Below, piece after piece: positions 15,364-25,154 of a stretch of DNA of 64,000 nt. Within the stretch, counting starts at the first letter, position 1; each line of letters opens with the position of its first letter. The DNA lies in contig NZ_JNJO01000003.1 of assembly GCF_000701685.1 (NCBI RefSeq), positions 1 to 64,000 on the forward strand. The letters run 5' to 3'. Under the pieces are notes generated by a model. That model searched no databases and was not told the origin of the DNA. It saw nothing but the letters and a program-made list of their open reading frames with translations. The stretch is from Gemella sanguinis ATCC 700632. Lineage in GTDB: Bacteria; Bacillota; Bacilli; Staphylococcales; Gemellaceae. The position numbers and the translations under genes are program-made.

Positions 15364-16236
15364 TTGAAAGTCACATTAAAAGATTATAGAAATGATGTAA
15401 AACCTGATTGGTGTGCTGGTTGCGGAGACTTCTCTGTATTGGCAGGAATAAATAGAGCAGTAGTAAATTTAGGACTTAAGCCGGAAAACGTAGTAATTTC
15501 TGCAGGGATTGGATGTTCTGGTAAAATTAGTGGTTATACTAAAGCGTATGGTGTACAAGGATTACACGGTCGTTCATTACCTGTAGCTCAAGGAATTAAA
15601 CTTGCAAATCAAGATTTAACAGTTTTTGCAATGGGTGGAGATGGTGATGGATATGCCATTGGTATAGGTCATGCAGTTCACGCTATGAAACGTAATGTAA
15701 ATATGACTTATGTAGTAATGGATAACCAACTTTATGCCTTAACAAAAGGTCAAATGTCTCCTAAATCAGATGAAGGTTTAGTAACTACTACAACTTTAGA
15801 TGGAGTAATGGAACAACCTTTATCAGCTATGAAAATTGCACTATCTTGTGAAGTAACATTTTTAGCTCAAGTATTCACAGGTGATATGAAAGAAATGATG
15901 CAAGTTTTTGAAGAAGCTGTTCAACATGATGGCTTTGCACTTGTTAATGTATTTAGTCCATGTAAAACATATAACTACAAAAATACACCGGCATGGTACA
16001 AAGAAAACTTAACTAAATTATCAGATATTGAAGGTTATGATAATACAAATAAACTTGAAGCATACCGTATTTTAGAAGAGTACAATGATTTAGTTACAGG
16101 AGTAATTTATAAAAATACTAATAAAAAGCATTATGAAGACACGTTAAAAAATTATAAACGTGATGAACCTATTGCTCACCAAGACCTAACTTTTGATGAG
16201 GAAATGTTTAATTCATTATGTGATGAATTCAGATAA
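15364..16236 (+). CDS. korB: 2-oxoacid:ferredoxin oxidoreductase, beta subunit
   Basis: 290 residues. The thiamine-diphosphate/Mg motif GGDGDGYAIGIGH...VVMDN is present. Cysteines in PDWCAGCGDF, GIGCSGKI and FSPCKTY fit [4Fe-4S] binding. Translation starts at TTG 15364, one base after the korA stop, with GAGGAG upstream, so the subunits are coupled. The protein pairs with KorA in the cytoplasm. Confidence 0.9.
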   Translation: MKVTLKDYRNDVKPDWCAGCGDFSVLAGINRAVVNLGLKPENVVISAGIGCSGKISGYTKAYGVQGLHGRSLPVAQGIKLANQDLTVFAMGGDGDGYAIGIGHAVHAMKRNVNMTYVVMDNQLYALTKGQMSPKSDEGLVTTTTLDGVMEQPLSAMKIALSCEVTFLAQVFTGDMKEMMQVFEEAVQHDGFALVNVFSPCKTYNYKNTPAWYKENLTKLSDIEGYDNTNKLEAYRILEEYNDLVTGVIYKNTNKKHYEDTLKNYKRDEPIAHQDLTFDEEMFNSLCDEFR

Positions 16237-16247
16237 GAGGTGAACAT

Positions 16248-16517
16248 ATGAAAATCAAAAAAATAGTAGCGCCTTTGGCTGCGGCGGGAATTGGATATTA
16301 TCTTTTTAAAAAATCGGAAGAACAAGAATTAGATAATGATCACATCGATAGATGTCGTAATAAAATTATTGCTGAAGGATATAACGTAAAGGATAGTTAC
16401 ACACTAAACCTAATAGAAAATCCATATTTAATGTTCTATTTCGAAGATGAAGGCGTTGAGTATGAAGTTAAATATATAAAAGAAACTGAAACAATACAAT
16501 ATATAAAAGAGGTATAA
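16248..16517 (+). CDS. small single-span hypothetical protein
   Basis: 89 residues: MKIKKIVAPLAAAGIGYYLF forms one N-terminal membrane span or uncleaved signal, followed by a charged soluble domain with an alternating strand pattern (YNVKDSYTLNLIENPYLMFY). GAGGTG precedes the ATG. It sits 11 bases after korB and 4 bases before the aminopeptidase, so it is in the same operon. No function known. Confidence 0.65.
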   Translation: MKIKKIVAPLAAAGIGYYLFKKSEEQELDNDHIDRCRNKIIAEGYNVKDSYTLNLIENPYLMFYFEDEGVEYEVKYIKETETIQYIKEV

Positions 16518-16521
16518 GAAT

Positions 16522-17583
16522 ATGAGCAAATCAGTAGAAAGATTTAAAGAATTAACTATGTTAGATGGTACATCAGGATTTGAAGGAGAAATTTCTAGCT
16601 ATTTAGAAAAAAATCTATCTCCATATGCTGATGAGATTAAGTATGATAATCTTGGTGGGATTTATGCAATAAAAAAATCTAAAAATCCAAATGCTAAAAC
16701 AGTAATGATAGCGGCACATATGGATGAAGTAGGTTTTGTAGTAACTAAAATTTTACCAAATGGATTTTTAAAATTTGAAACATTAGGTGGATTCAGAGAA
16801 GATGTTCTATTGGCTCAAACTTACACTATTACATCTTATGAAGGTAAAAAATTTACTGGAGTAATTGGTTCAATACCAAAACACTTTACTGCAGGAGTAG
16901 CTCAAAATGTAAAAATTAGTGATATGACTATAGATTTAGGTGCGTCTTCTAGAGAAGAAGTTCTAGCTATGGGAATTCGTGAAGGTGCATTTGTAACACC
17001 TAAAACATCATTTGAACAACTTACTGAACATAGATTTATGACTAAGGCTGTGGATAACAGATATGGTTGTGTTATTATTACAGAAATCTTTGAACAATTT
17101 GCAAATGTAGATTTAGATATTAACTTAGTAGTTTGTGCTACAGTTCAAGAAGAAGTGGGACTAAGAGGAGCAAGTGCAGCAGCAAATATGATTAAACCAG
17201 ATGTATGCTTTGTTGTAGACTGCAGTCCTGCAAATGATATGGATGGATCAAAAACAAGTAACGGACGTTTAGGAGAAGGGTTCTTAGTAAGACTAGTTGA
17301 TAGAACTATGGTATTACGTCCAAATATGAGAGAAAAACTTGTTAACCTTGCTGAAGAAAATGAAATAAAATATCAATATTATACTTCACCAGGAGGAACT
17401 GATGCAGGTAATATTCACCAAGCGGTAAATGGTGTACCAACAGCTGTTATAGGTATTAGTGGTCGTTATATCCACACTCATAATGCTATTTTTGATATTC
17501 GCGATTATTATGCAGCTAAAGCTATTTTAGGAAAATTAATTGAAACTATTGATGAAAAATTCATAGAAGACGTTAGAAAATAA
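16522..17583 (+). CDS. M42-family glutamyl/aminopeptidase
   Basis: 353 residues. M42 metal ligands are visible: AAHMDEVGFVV (His and Asp), TKAVDNRYG (Asp), VQEEVGLRGA (catalytic Glu pair), VDCSPAND (Asp) and the C-terminal RYIHTHN (His). M42 enzymes form dodecameric cytosolic aminopeptidases that trim peptides; PepA of lactococci prefers Glu/Asp. The ATG lies 4 bases after the previous stop with AGAGG upstream. Exact specificity cannot be read from the sequence. Confidence 0.9.
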   Translation: MSKSVERFKELTMLDGTSGFEGEISSYLEKNLSPYADEIKYDNLGGIYAIKKSKNPNAKTVMIAAHMDEVGFVVTKILPNGFLKFETLGGFREDVLLAQTYTITSYEGKKFTGVIGSIPKHFTAGVAQNVKISDMTIDLGASSREEVLAMGIREGAFVTPKTSFEQLTEHRFMTKAVDNRYGCVIITEIFEQFANVDLDINLVVCATVQEEVGLRGASAAANMIKPDVCFVVDCSPANDMDGSKTSNGRLGEGFLVRLVDRTMVLRPNMREKLVNLAEENEIKYQYYTSPGGTDAGNIHQAVNGVPTAVIGISGRYIHTHNAIFDIRDYYAAKAILGKLIETIDEKFIEDVRK

Positions 17584-17591
17584 TAAAGATA

Positions 17592-17624
17592 AGCGAGGAC
17601 AGATAGTCTGATCCTCGCTCTTAA
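17592..17624 (+). terminator. terminator of the kor-aminopeptidase operon
   Basis: AGCGAGGA...TCCTCGCT, 8-bp GC-rich stem with a 12-base loop, then a short T-rich stretch. It also lies at the end of the convergent rodA-like gene. Confidence 0.7.
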
Positions 17625-17641
17625 TTAATTATTGAATTTTT

Positions 17642-18922
17642 TTATCGATAATTGTTTTTACGTTTACTGCGGCGATATCTATTTGGATTATCGTCGTAAT
17701 TATCATTATAATCATAATTTTCACTATAATCGTTAAATTGATTATCATAATTATTATAGTCGTTATTATCGTATTCATAATATTCATCTTCAAGGTATTC
17801 TTCATGGATAGTAGCATTTATTTTTATAATAATACCTAGTAATATACTGTTAGCCATAAGTGAGCTACCACCGTAACTTATAAATGGCATACTAATACCG
17901 ATTACTGGGATTATGCTAAGAGTAGAAAAAATATTGATGAAGAAAGAGAAACAAAAACTACAAATAGCAAGTAGTATAAAGTAATAACTATAATTACCTT
18001 GTTCACATTTTTTAACAATATTAAATAATCTTAGTATAAAAATAAAGAATAGTATCAAGAAGAAAAATGCTCCGATAAATCCAAAGTTTTTAGCAACTAT
18101 TGAGAAGATGAAGTCATTAAACTGCTCATCGATATAAGTTTTATTTTTAACAAATGTTCCAGTTAAACCACCAGTTTTTATTTCGCTTAAAACTTGAGTA
18201 ATTTGATAAGAATAATCTAACGAATAAGCTTCGGGATTTAACCAAGATAAGATACGTTTTAATTGATATCCCTTTAATCCGACTAGTGAAAGTAGACTAG
18301 GGAAATATAATGCTCCTAAAATGATAGTAGCTAGTACGACTAGTACTACGGAATAAATATTAAGTAAAGTTTTTTTATGAGTACTAACAAGAAATACTAA
18401 ACCTAAGAATAAATATATAAAGAATAATCCATTTCCTAAGTCATTTTCTTTTAATACTAAAATGAACGGAATTGAAACTATAAGTAATATTTTTAAAAGT
18501 TTTACAGGATCACTATTATCTCTAAAGCTTTGTTCTTTAATTAATAAACTAATCATAGCAATTGTTGCTACTTTAGCAAACTCTGATGGTTGGATTGTGA
18601 ATAATCCAAAGTTATACCAACTGCGTGCTCCATTAACAATAGGAGCCATGCTATTAGGAACTAAAAATATTCCAACTAGTAAAACTAGAGAAAATAAATA
18701 TATACCTATGGTGAATCTTTCTATAAGATCAACCGGTATTTTTTGTAGTATATATATTATTCCCAAACCAATTAGGTAAAAAATAAATTGCTTTAAGAAT
18801 AAAGTTGGCGTAATACCATTGTTATATTCTGCTAATGCAATAAGAACAAGGCTTGAAAAAGCAAACATAAAATAAAAAATTAGTATTGATAAATTAACTT
18901 TGTTTTTTATAAAATTTAACAT
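17642..18922 (-). CDS. rodA: FtsW/RodA/SpoVE-family peptidoglycan polymerase
   Basis: 426 residues with about ten membrane spans. SEDS landmarks: FTIQPSEFAKVATI, the loop KENDLGNGLFF with the conserved Asp, and the C-terminal GISMPFISYGGSSLM. SEDS proteins are glycosyltransferases polymerising lipid II, working with a class B penicillin-binding protein in elongation or division. The shorter N-terminus favours RodA, but FtsW cannot be excluded. The last 50 residues (about 375-426) form an unusual Asp/Asn/Tyr-rich cytoplasmic tail. Single gene. Confidence 0.85.
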   Translation of the reverse strand: MLNFIKNKVNLSILIFYFMFAFSSLVLIALAEYNNGITPTLFLKQFIFYLIGLGIIYILQKIPVDLIERFTIGIYLFSLVLLVGIFLVPNSMAPIVNGARSWYNFGLFTIQPSEFAKVATIAMISLLIKEQSFRDNSDPVKLLKILLIVSIPFILVLKENDLGNGLFFIYLFLGLVFLVSTHKKTLLNIYSVVLVVLATIILGALYFPSLLSLVGLKGYQLKRILSWLNPEAYSLDYSYQITQVLSEIKTGGLTGTFVKNKTYIDEQFNDFIFSIVAKNFGFIGAFFFLILFFIFILRLFNIVKKCEQGNYSYYFILLAICSFCFSFFINIFSTLSIIPVIGISMPFISYGGSSLMANSILLGIIIKINATIHEEYLEDEYYEYDNNDYNNYDNQFNDYSENYDYNDNYDDNPNRYRRSKRKNNYR

Positions 18923-19073
18923 AATTCAACTCCTTTGCTGTAATTATACAATAACAAATAAAGTTTAGCAAATCTAAATATTGTTAAAGATAATTTTATA
19001 TAATATTTAAATTTCTAATAAAATATTAATACTTAAAGATAAAATTTAATTAAAATAAGAAAGGTTAAAAGAT

Positions 19074-21722
19074 ATGAAATATACTCCAATGATAGAACAG
19101 TATTTGAAAATTAAAAAAGAATATCAAGATATGTTTTTATTTTATCGTTTAGGCGATTTTTATGAAATGTTTTTCGAAGATGCTGTTCGAGCATCAAAAA
19201 TTTTAGAAATTACATTAACTGCTCGTGATGGTGGGGCAGAAAAGATTCCAATGTGTGGAGTACCATTTCATTCATCAGCAGGTTATATAGATACATTAGT
19301 TAATAATGGATATAAAGTTGCAATATGTGAACAAGTATCTGAACCGGGACAAGGAAAGATTGTTGAACGAAAAGTAGTTCAAGTTATAACGCCTGGAACA
19401 TATATGAACTATAAAAACTATGATGAAAATAACTTTCTAGGTAGTGCATATTTAAAAGATAATAATATCTACTTTGCTTTTTGTGATATTATGACAGGAG
19501 ATAGCCGTTGTACAATTTTAAAAACAATGGAAGATCTTCAAGATGAAGTATTAAAAAATAATATAAAAGAAGTTATTAGTATAGAAGGTCAGAAGTTAGA
19601 TATAAGTGCATATATAACTGAAGTACAAGAAAGTGATAATCTTTCAAAAGATAAAACTAATAACTTAAAAGATAAAAATTTAAAATTATGTGCAGATATA
19701 CTACTAGATTATATTGAGAAAACACAAAACAAAGATATCTCTAGCTTAAAAGATTTTGAGGTATACTTTAAAGATAAATTTGTGTATATGACTAACTATT
19801 CTATTCGTAATCTTGAAGTGACGCAAAATATGGCTAATGGTAGCAAAAAGGGTTCTTTACTAAGCATAGTGGATAAAACTTCTACAGCAGCGGGTTCTAG
19901 AAAATTAAAAAATTGGTTAGAAAATCCATTACTTGATATTAATGAAATAAAAAAACGTCAAGAAATAGTAGGAGATTTTGTTAAACATTATTTTGAAAAA
20001 TCAGATGTTAAAACTAGTTTAAAAGAAGTGTATGACCTAGAAAGAATTTCAACTAAGGTGTCATATAATATTGTAAGTCCTAAAGAACTTCTTAATTTAA
20101 AGAAAACATTGAAGCAAATACCGCAAATTAAGAATATTCTAAAAGGCTTTGATTCAGAAAAATTAGTAGATATCGCTAATAATATTGATGAATTAGAAGA
20201 TCTTCATGATTTCCTTGAAAAAACTATTCATGAAGAAGCTGGTCAAACAGTAAAAGATGGAAATGTTATAAAATTAGGATTCAACGAGGAATTAGATAGT
20301 TATAAGAATGCTAGTAAAAATGGAAATAAGGTACTATTAGAAATAGAAGAACGTGAAAAAAATAGAACTGGTATTAAAAACTTAAAAGTAGGTTACAATA
20401 AGATTTTCGGTTACTTTATCGAGATTTCTAAAGTTGGACTTAAGAGTGTAGACCCAACTGAACTAGGGTATCACCGAAAACAAACACTTTCTAATTGTGA
20501 GAGATTTATATCTGAAGAATTAAAACAGGTTGAAGAACATATAGTTAACTCAAAAACAAAGATAGAAGAATTAGAGTTACAACTTTTCCAAGAGGTTAAA
20601 ATTAAAATTCATGAATATATACCACGTCTGCAAAGAGTTGCAAATACTTTAAGTGATATTGATGTTTTTGTTTCATTATCTGATGTGGCAGAAGAATACG
20701 GTTATGTTAAACCTGAATTTAACGATAATAATGTAATAGATATTGTGGATGGTAGACATCCAATAGTAGAACGTAATGTAAGCGCAGATAGCTATATTAG
20801 TAATGATTGTAAGGTTGAAAAAGATGAGAATATTCTTTTAATAACAGGACCAAATATGTCTGGGAAGTCTACATATATGAGACAGCTTGCACTAATAGTT
20901 ATTCTGGCTCAAATAGGATCGTTTGTTCCTGCTTCGTCAGCTAATCTACCAATCTTTGATAAGATTTTCACACGTATTGGTGCTAGTGATGATTTAGCTG
21001 GTGGAAAATCAACCTTTATGGTTGAAATGATTGAAGCAAAAAATGCCTTAGTAGAATCAACAGCTAATTCATTATTAATATTTGATGAAATAGGTCGAGG
21101 AACATCTACATATGATGGTATTGCCTTAGCACAATCAATATTAGAATATATAAACAATACTATTAAATGTAAAACATTATTCTCTACTCACTATCATGAA
21201 CTTACAAAACTTGAAAATATTACCGAGGGAATAAAGAATATTCATGTATCAGCTAAAGAAGATCACGGTAAACTAATATTCTTATACAAGATAAATGAAG
21301 GCCCAATAGAGAAAAGTTATGGTATTCATGTAGCACAGTTAGCTCACTTACCAAATGATGTAATAAATGGAGCTAATAAAATTCTTAAAGAGTTAGAAAA
21401 TGGTAATAAAGGTAGTGAAGATTTAGTAAATAGTGAAAGCTATAATAATGTTCTTACAAATACAAAAGAACTAGAAGAGAAAATACGAAGAGAAGTACAA
21501 GTAGAATTAGAAGAAAAGCTTAAAAAACAAAAGAAAAAAGAAGTAAAAGAAGAAAAAGCAAAACATTATGCAAAACAACAATTGGACTTTGATGGTAACA
21601 ATGAGAAGTTTGATTATATCAAAGAACAAATAGGTAGTGTTAACTTCCTTGAAACGACACCTATGCAGGCATTTAATCTTCTTTATGAGATTCAGCAAAA
21701 ACTAAACGAGGATGTGAAATAA
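19074..21722 (+). CDS. mutS: DNA mismatch repair protein MutS
   Basis: 882 residues, full length. The mismatch-binding motif YRLGDFYEMF (Phe-x-Glu) is near residue 26. The ATPase has Walker A TGPNMSGKSTYMRQ, the ASDDLAGGKSTFMVEM segment, Walker B SLLIFDEIGRGTST, and FSTHYHELT. MutS recognises mismatches after replication and recruits MutL. Residues about 790-840 form a Lys/Glu-rich coiled insert before the C-terminal tetramerisation segment. mutL starts 5 bases after the stop: mutS-mutL-miaA operon. Confidence 0.97.
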   Translation: MKYTPMIEQYLKIKKEYQDMFLFYRLGDFYEMFFEDAVRASKILEITLTARDGGAEKIPMCGVPFHSSAGYIDTLVNNGYKVAICEQVSEPGQGKIVERKVVQVITPGTYMNYKNYDENNFLGSAYLKDNNIYFAFCDIMTGDSRCTILKTMEDLQDEVLKNNIKEVISIEGQKLDISAYITEVQESDNLSKDKTNNLKDKNLKLCADILLDYIEKTQNKDISSLKDFEVYFKDKFVYMTNYSIRNLEVTQNMANGSKKGSLLSIVDKTSTAAGSRKLKNWLENPLLDINEIKKRQEIVGDFVKHYFEKSDVKTSLKEVYDLERISTKVSYNIVSPKELLNLKKTLKQIPQIKNILKGFDSEKLVDIANNIDELEDLHDFLEKTIHEEAGQTVKDGNVIKLGFNEELDSYKNASKNGNKVLLEIEEREKNRTGIKNLKVGYNKIFGYFIEISKVGLKSVDPTELGYHRKQTLSNCERFISEELKQVEEHIVNSKTKIEELELQLFQEVKIKIHEYIPRLQRVANTLSDIDVFVSLSDVAEEYGYVKPEFNDNNVIDIVDGRHPIVERNVSADSYISNDCKVEKDENILLITGPNMSGKSTYMRQLALIVILAQIGSFVPASSANLPIFDKIFTRIGASDDLAGGKSTFMVEMIEAKNALVESTANSLLIFDEIGRGTSTYDGIALAQSILEYINNTIKCKTLFSTHYHELTKLENITEGIKNIHVSAKEDHGKLIFLYKINEGPIEKSYGIHVAQLAHLPNDVINGANKILKELENGNKGSEDLVNSESYNNVLTNTKELEEKIRREVQVELEEKLKKQKKKEVKEEKAKHYAKQQLDFDGNNEKFDYIKEQIGSVNFLETTPMQAFNLLYEIQQKLNEDVK

Positions 21723-21727
21723 ATTAA

Positions 21728-23788
21728 ATGGGAAAAATAAATATATTATCTGCAGAATTATCTAATAAAATTGCAGCTGGAGAAGTAGTAGAGAGACCTT
21801 CATCTGTTGTAAAAGAGTTAGTTGAGAATTCAATCGATGCAGGTAGTACAAATATCAAGATAATAATTCAAGAATTTGGAATTAAACAAATAAGAATAAT
21901 AGATAATGGTAGTGGTATTTCAAATGATGATTTAGAAAGAGCATTTCTTAGACATGCTACTAGTAAAATAAGTGCAGATTATGATTTATTCCATATAGAA
22001 ACACTAGGGTTTAGAGGAGAGGCTCTAGCAAGTATTTCATCAGTGAGTAAAGTTACAATCAAAAGTTGTTCAGGCGAAGCCCAAGGGAAAATGTTAATTT
22101 TAGAAGGTGGCAAGGTAGTACAATCAGAATTTTATGCTCCTATTAAAGGAACAGATCTTAGTGTAGAGAACTTATTCTATAATACTCCTGCAAGATTAAA
22201 ATATTTACGAAATCCACATACAGAACAAGCAAATATAACGAATGTAATTCATAAGTTTGCCTTATCTTATCCAAATATCTCATTTGAACTGCATGTTGAT
22301 GGTAAAATAACCTTTAAAACATATGGAGATGGGGATGTTCATAAAATATTATCAAAAATCTATAATATGGGTGTAGCAAAGAATATGATAGATTTTAGTG
22401 GTAGTAATGATGACTATAAAGTTTATGGATTTATTTCTGTTCCTGAGGAAACTAGAGCAAGTAAAAATTACATTCATATATTTATTAATGGACGTTATAT
22501 AAAGAACTATGTTATACAAAACTCTATTATAGATGCTTATGGAACACTGCTTATGAAAAATAGATATCCACTATGTGTTATAAACATAGAAATGGATCCA
22601 ATCTTACTGGATGTCAATGTTCATCCAACAAAACAAGAAGTAAGATTATCAAAAGAAGCTGAACTAATAAGGCTTATTAAAGAAATAATAGCTGAAAGAC
22701 TTAGTAATTATACATATATTCCACAAGGTATGAATAATGTTCTTACTAAAAAAGAAAAATCGCGTATAGAAAAACTAGACTTCTTATCTGAATTAGATAC
22801 TAAATTTGGTATAGAAGAGGATGTGGACATTTCTAAAAAACAATTAGAAGATAAAATAATAAATGAAGAAAATTTTATTTTCGGTGAAGACAATTTATCT
22901 TCAGAAAAAAATATTTCTGTTAATGATAAAAATGAAAATAATGATAATAGTTATTCTCGTAAGACAAATCGAGTTAAAAGTGACTTACCCAATTTAAGTT
23001 ATAGTCCACATCCAAAGGATAATCGAAATAGATTTGGAGAGAAACCAACTAAAAAAGAAATAGAGAATTTTATGAATTTCTCTAAACGAGATGAAATTGA
23101 ATATACTGAGGACAAAGTAATTTTAGGCTCTGATTCTGAATTAGCTAATAGTCATTTCGATGAAATAAAAAATGCTAAAATAGTTCAAGATGATGAAACT
23201 AAGGTAAGAACATTACCAGACTTAAAAGTTCTTGCTCAAATATTTAAAACATACATCCTCTCAGAAGCGGATAATAAACTATATCTTATTGATCAACATG
23301 CTGCAGCTGAACGTTATAACTATGAAAAGTTACAACGTGAATTTAGCGAAAGGAAAAATTACAAAAAACAAATGTTAATTCCACTTATGTTTGATTTTTC
23401 TGTAGAAGAAGCGGCAGAAGTTCGAAATAATTTAGAAAAATTTAAAGAGCTAGGTATAGTTTTTGAAGAGTTTGGAGATAATTCTTACGTTGTTCGTGAA
23501 TTTCCTGGTTGGATAGAAGAAGACGAAGAAGAGATGATAAAAATCATTGTAGAAAAAGTTTTGAAAAACAATAATATTACATTTAATGAATTAAGAAATG
23601 ATGCAATAGCTATGGCTAGTTGTAAAATGTCTATAAAAGCAAATCAAATACTCAATGAAGTTGAAATGAACAAAGTAATAAGTGATCTTTATGAGTGTAA
23701 GAATCCATTTACGTGTCCACATGGAAGACCTATTATTACAAAAATGGAGAAAAAAGACTTAGAAAAAATGTTTAAGCGAATAGTTTAG
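21728..23788 (+). CDS. mutL: DNA mismatch repair protein MutL with endonuclease motif
   Basis: 686 residues. GHKL ATPase motifs: VKELVENSIDAG, IIDNGSGI, TLGFRGEALASISSVS. A charged, Asn/Ser-rich linker (about 340-480) joins the C-terminal dimer domain. That domain carries DQHAAAERYNYE, the metal-binding endonuclease motif of MutL in bacteria lacking MutH, plus CKMSIKANQ and CPHGRP. It nicks the nascent strand after MutS signalling. Cytoplasmic. Confidence 0.97.
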   Translation: MGKINILSAELSNKIAAGEVVERPSSVVKELVENSIDAGSTNIKIIIQEFGIKQIRIIDNGSGISNDDLERAFLRHATSKISADYDLFHIETLGFRGEALASISSVSKVTIKSCSGEAQGKMLILEGGKVVQSEFYAPIKGTDLSVENLFYNTPARLKYLRNPHTEQANITNVIHKFALSYPNISFELHVDGKITFKTYGDGDVHKILSKIYNMGVAKNMIDFSGSNDDYKVYGFISVPEETRASKNYIHIFINGRYIKNYVIQNSIIDAYGTLLMKNRYPLCVINIEMDPILLDVNVHPTKQEVRLSKEAELIRLIKEIIAERLSNYTYIPQGMNNVLTKKEKSRIEKLDFLSELDTKFGIEEDVDISKKQLEDKIINEENFIFGEDNLSSEKNISVNDKNENNDNSYSRKTNRVKSDLPNLSYSPHPKDNRNRFGEKPTKKEIENFMNFSKRDEIEYTEDKVILGSDSELANSHFDEIKNAKIVQDDETKVRTLPDLKVLAQIFKTYILSEADNKLYLIDQHAAAERYNYEKLQREFSERKNYKKQMLIPLMFDFSVEEAAEVRNNLEKFKELGIVFEEFGDNSYVVREFPGWIEEDEEEMIKIIVEKVLKNNNITFNELRNDAIAMASCKMSIKANQILNEVEMNKVISDLYECKNPFTCPHGRPIITKMEKKDLEKMFKRIV

Positions 23789-23796
23789 GAGACAAT

Positions 23797-24690
23797 ATGG
23801 AAAAAATACCTTTAATTGCAATAGTAGGTCCTACGGCTGTTGGTAAGACAGCCTTAAGTATTGAACTAGCTAAAAAATTCAATTGTGAGATTATTTCTAT
23901 AGATAGTGTTCAAATATATAAAAGATTTGATATAGGTTCTGCAAAAGTAACAACTGAAGAAATGAATGGGGTAGTTCATCATTTAATAGATGAACTTGAA
24001 CCAAATGCTACGTGTTCCGTTTATGATTTTCAAAAATTAGCTCGTGATAAAATTGATGATATTCATAGTAGAGGGAAAATGCCGTTGTTAATTGGTGGAA
24101 CAGGTTTTTATATGAATGCAGTATTAAATAATTATGAGTTCACAAATCTAGAAGAAAAAACTTATGATATAAATGTTGAGAAAGCTAAACAATATTTAAA
24201 AGATAACTATGTTGATACATATAATAATATTGACTTAGATAATCATCGACGTGTAATTAATGCTTATAATTATGTAATGAACGAACAGAAATCTGTAACG
24301 ACAAATAATAATGGAGATACTATTTTAGAAAAATACAATCCTTATTTAATTGTTTTAAATACTGAAAGAGAAGTACTTTATAATCGAATTAATAAGCGAG
24401 TTGAACTTATGTTTGAGCAAGGGCTTGAAGATGAAGTAAAGGGTATTATTAATGATTATGGAACTGAATTACAAGCTTTGGGAGCGATAGGTTATAAAGA
24501 AATGTTACCTTATTTAAAGGGTGATGTATCAAAAGAAGAAACTATTTCAGCAATTTCTCAAAATTCACGTCGTTATGCTAAACGTCAATTAACATGGTTT
24601 AGAAATAAAATGAATGGGGTTTGGTATGATACTAGAAGTGAGTCATTATTAAATGATGTAATAGAAGATATTAAAAATAAATTTAAGTAA
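23797..24690 (+). CDS. miaA: tRNA dimethylallyltransferase MiaA
   Basis: 297 residues with P-loop IVGPTAVGKTALSIELAKKF, SIDSVQIYKRFDIGSAK (substrate Asp) and LIGGTGFYMNAVL. It adds the isopentenyl group to A37 of tRNAs reading UNN codons. AGGAG before the ATG, 8 bases after mutL. The 3' end of the gene lies within a duplicated segment (see 24680-24985). No hfq follows. Confidence 0.96.
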   Translation: MEKIPLIAIVGPTAVGKTALSIELAKKFNCEIISIDSVQIYKRFDIGSAKVTTEEMNGVVHHLIDELEPNATCSVYDFQKLARDKIDDIHSRGKMPLLIGGTGFYMNAVLNNYEFTNLEEKTYDINVEKAKQYLKDNYVDTYNNIDLDNHRRVINAYNYVMNEQKSVTTNNNGDTILEKYNPYLIVLNTEREVLYNRINKRVELMFEQGLEDEVKGIINDYGTELQALGAIGYKEMLPYLKGDVSKEETISAISQNSRRYAKRQLTWFRNKMNGVWYDTRSESLLNDVIEDIKNKFK

Positions 24691-24810
24691 AGTTTAGTTA
24701 TAATTTTAATTTTATGTAAAGTAAAAGGTATATAATAATAACTATAAAACTTAATAATATTTTTTTTCATAATATATGGCTCATCACTTGATGAGTCTTT
24801 CTCCTTTTAA
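24680..24810 (+). repeat. tandem duplication, copy 1: miaA 3' end plus terminator
   Basis: Starts in the last codons of miaA (AATTTAAGTAAA) and runs through the hairpin CTCATCA-CT-TGATGAG and TTTCTCCTTTT. Copy 2 follows 172 bases later. The 3' 55 bases are nearly identical between copies; the 5' part is more diverged. Confidence 0.7.
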
Positions 24811-24851
24811 AAGAGAATAAAAATGTTACTAAATAATAATAAAAAAGTAAA

Positions 24852-24985
24852 AATTTAAGTAAATATTAAGTAAAATTTTAACTTCATATAAAGTAAGAAG
24901 TGTATAATTACTAATATAATATTTAATAATATTTTTTTCATAATATACGGCTCATCACTTGATGAGCTTTTCTCCTTTTTTTAAA
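24852..24985 (+). repeat. tandem duplication, copy 2
   Basis: Repeats copy 1 including a vestige of the miaA stop region (AATTTAAGTAAA) and the same CTCATCACTTGATGAG hairpin with T-run, so miaA has two similar terminators in a row. Confidence 0.7.
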
Positions 24986-25019
24986 ATACAAATAGATACT
25001 TAATAATATAACAGAATTT

Positions 25020-25049
25020 AAAGAGTACATACTATGTGCTCTTTTTTTG
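25020..25049 (+). terminator. third hairpin before the SulP gene
   Basis: AAAGAGTACAT pairs with ATGTGCTCTTT followed by a T7 run. It resembles a further terminator or attenuator about 100 bases upstream of the transporter start. No other feature is seen in the 464-base miaA-sulP gap apart from the duplication. Confidence 0.5.
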
Positions 25050-25154
25050 TATTTTTAAATTTATTTATATATAGTTTTTATTATAACTAGAGTTTTTATT
25101 ATATATATGCTAAAATATTAATACTGTTATATAAGAGAAATTTAGGAGGAAGAG

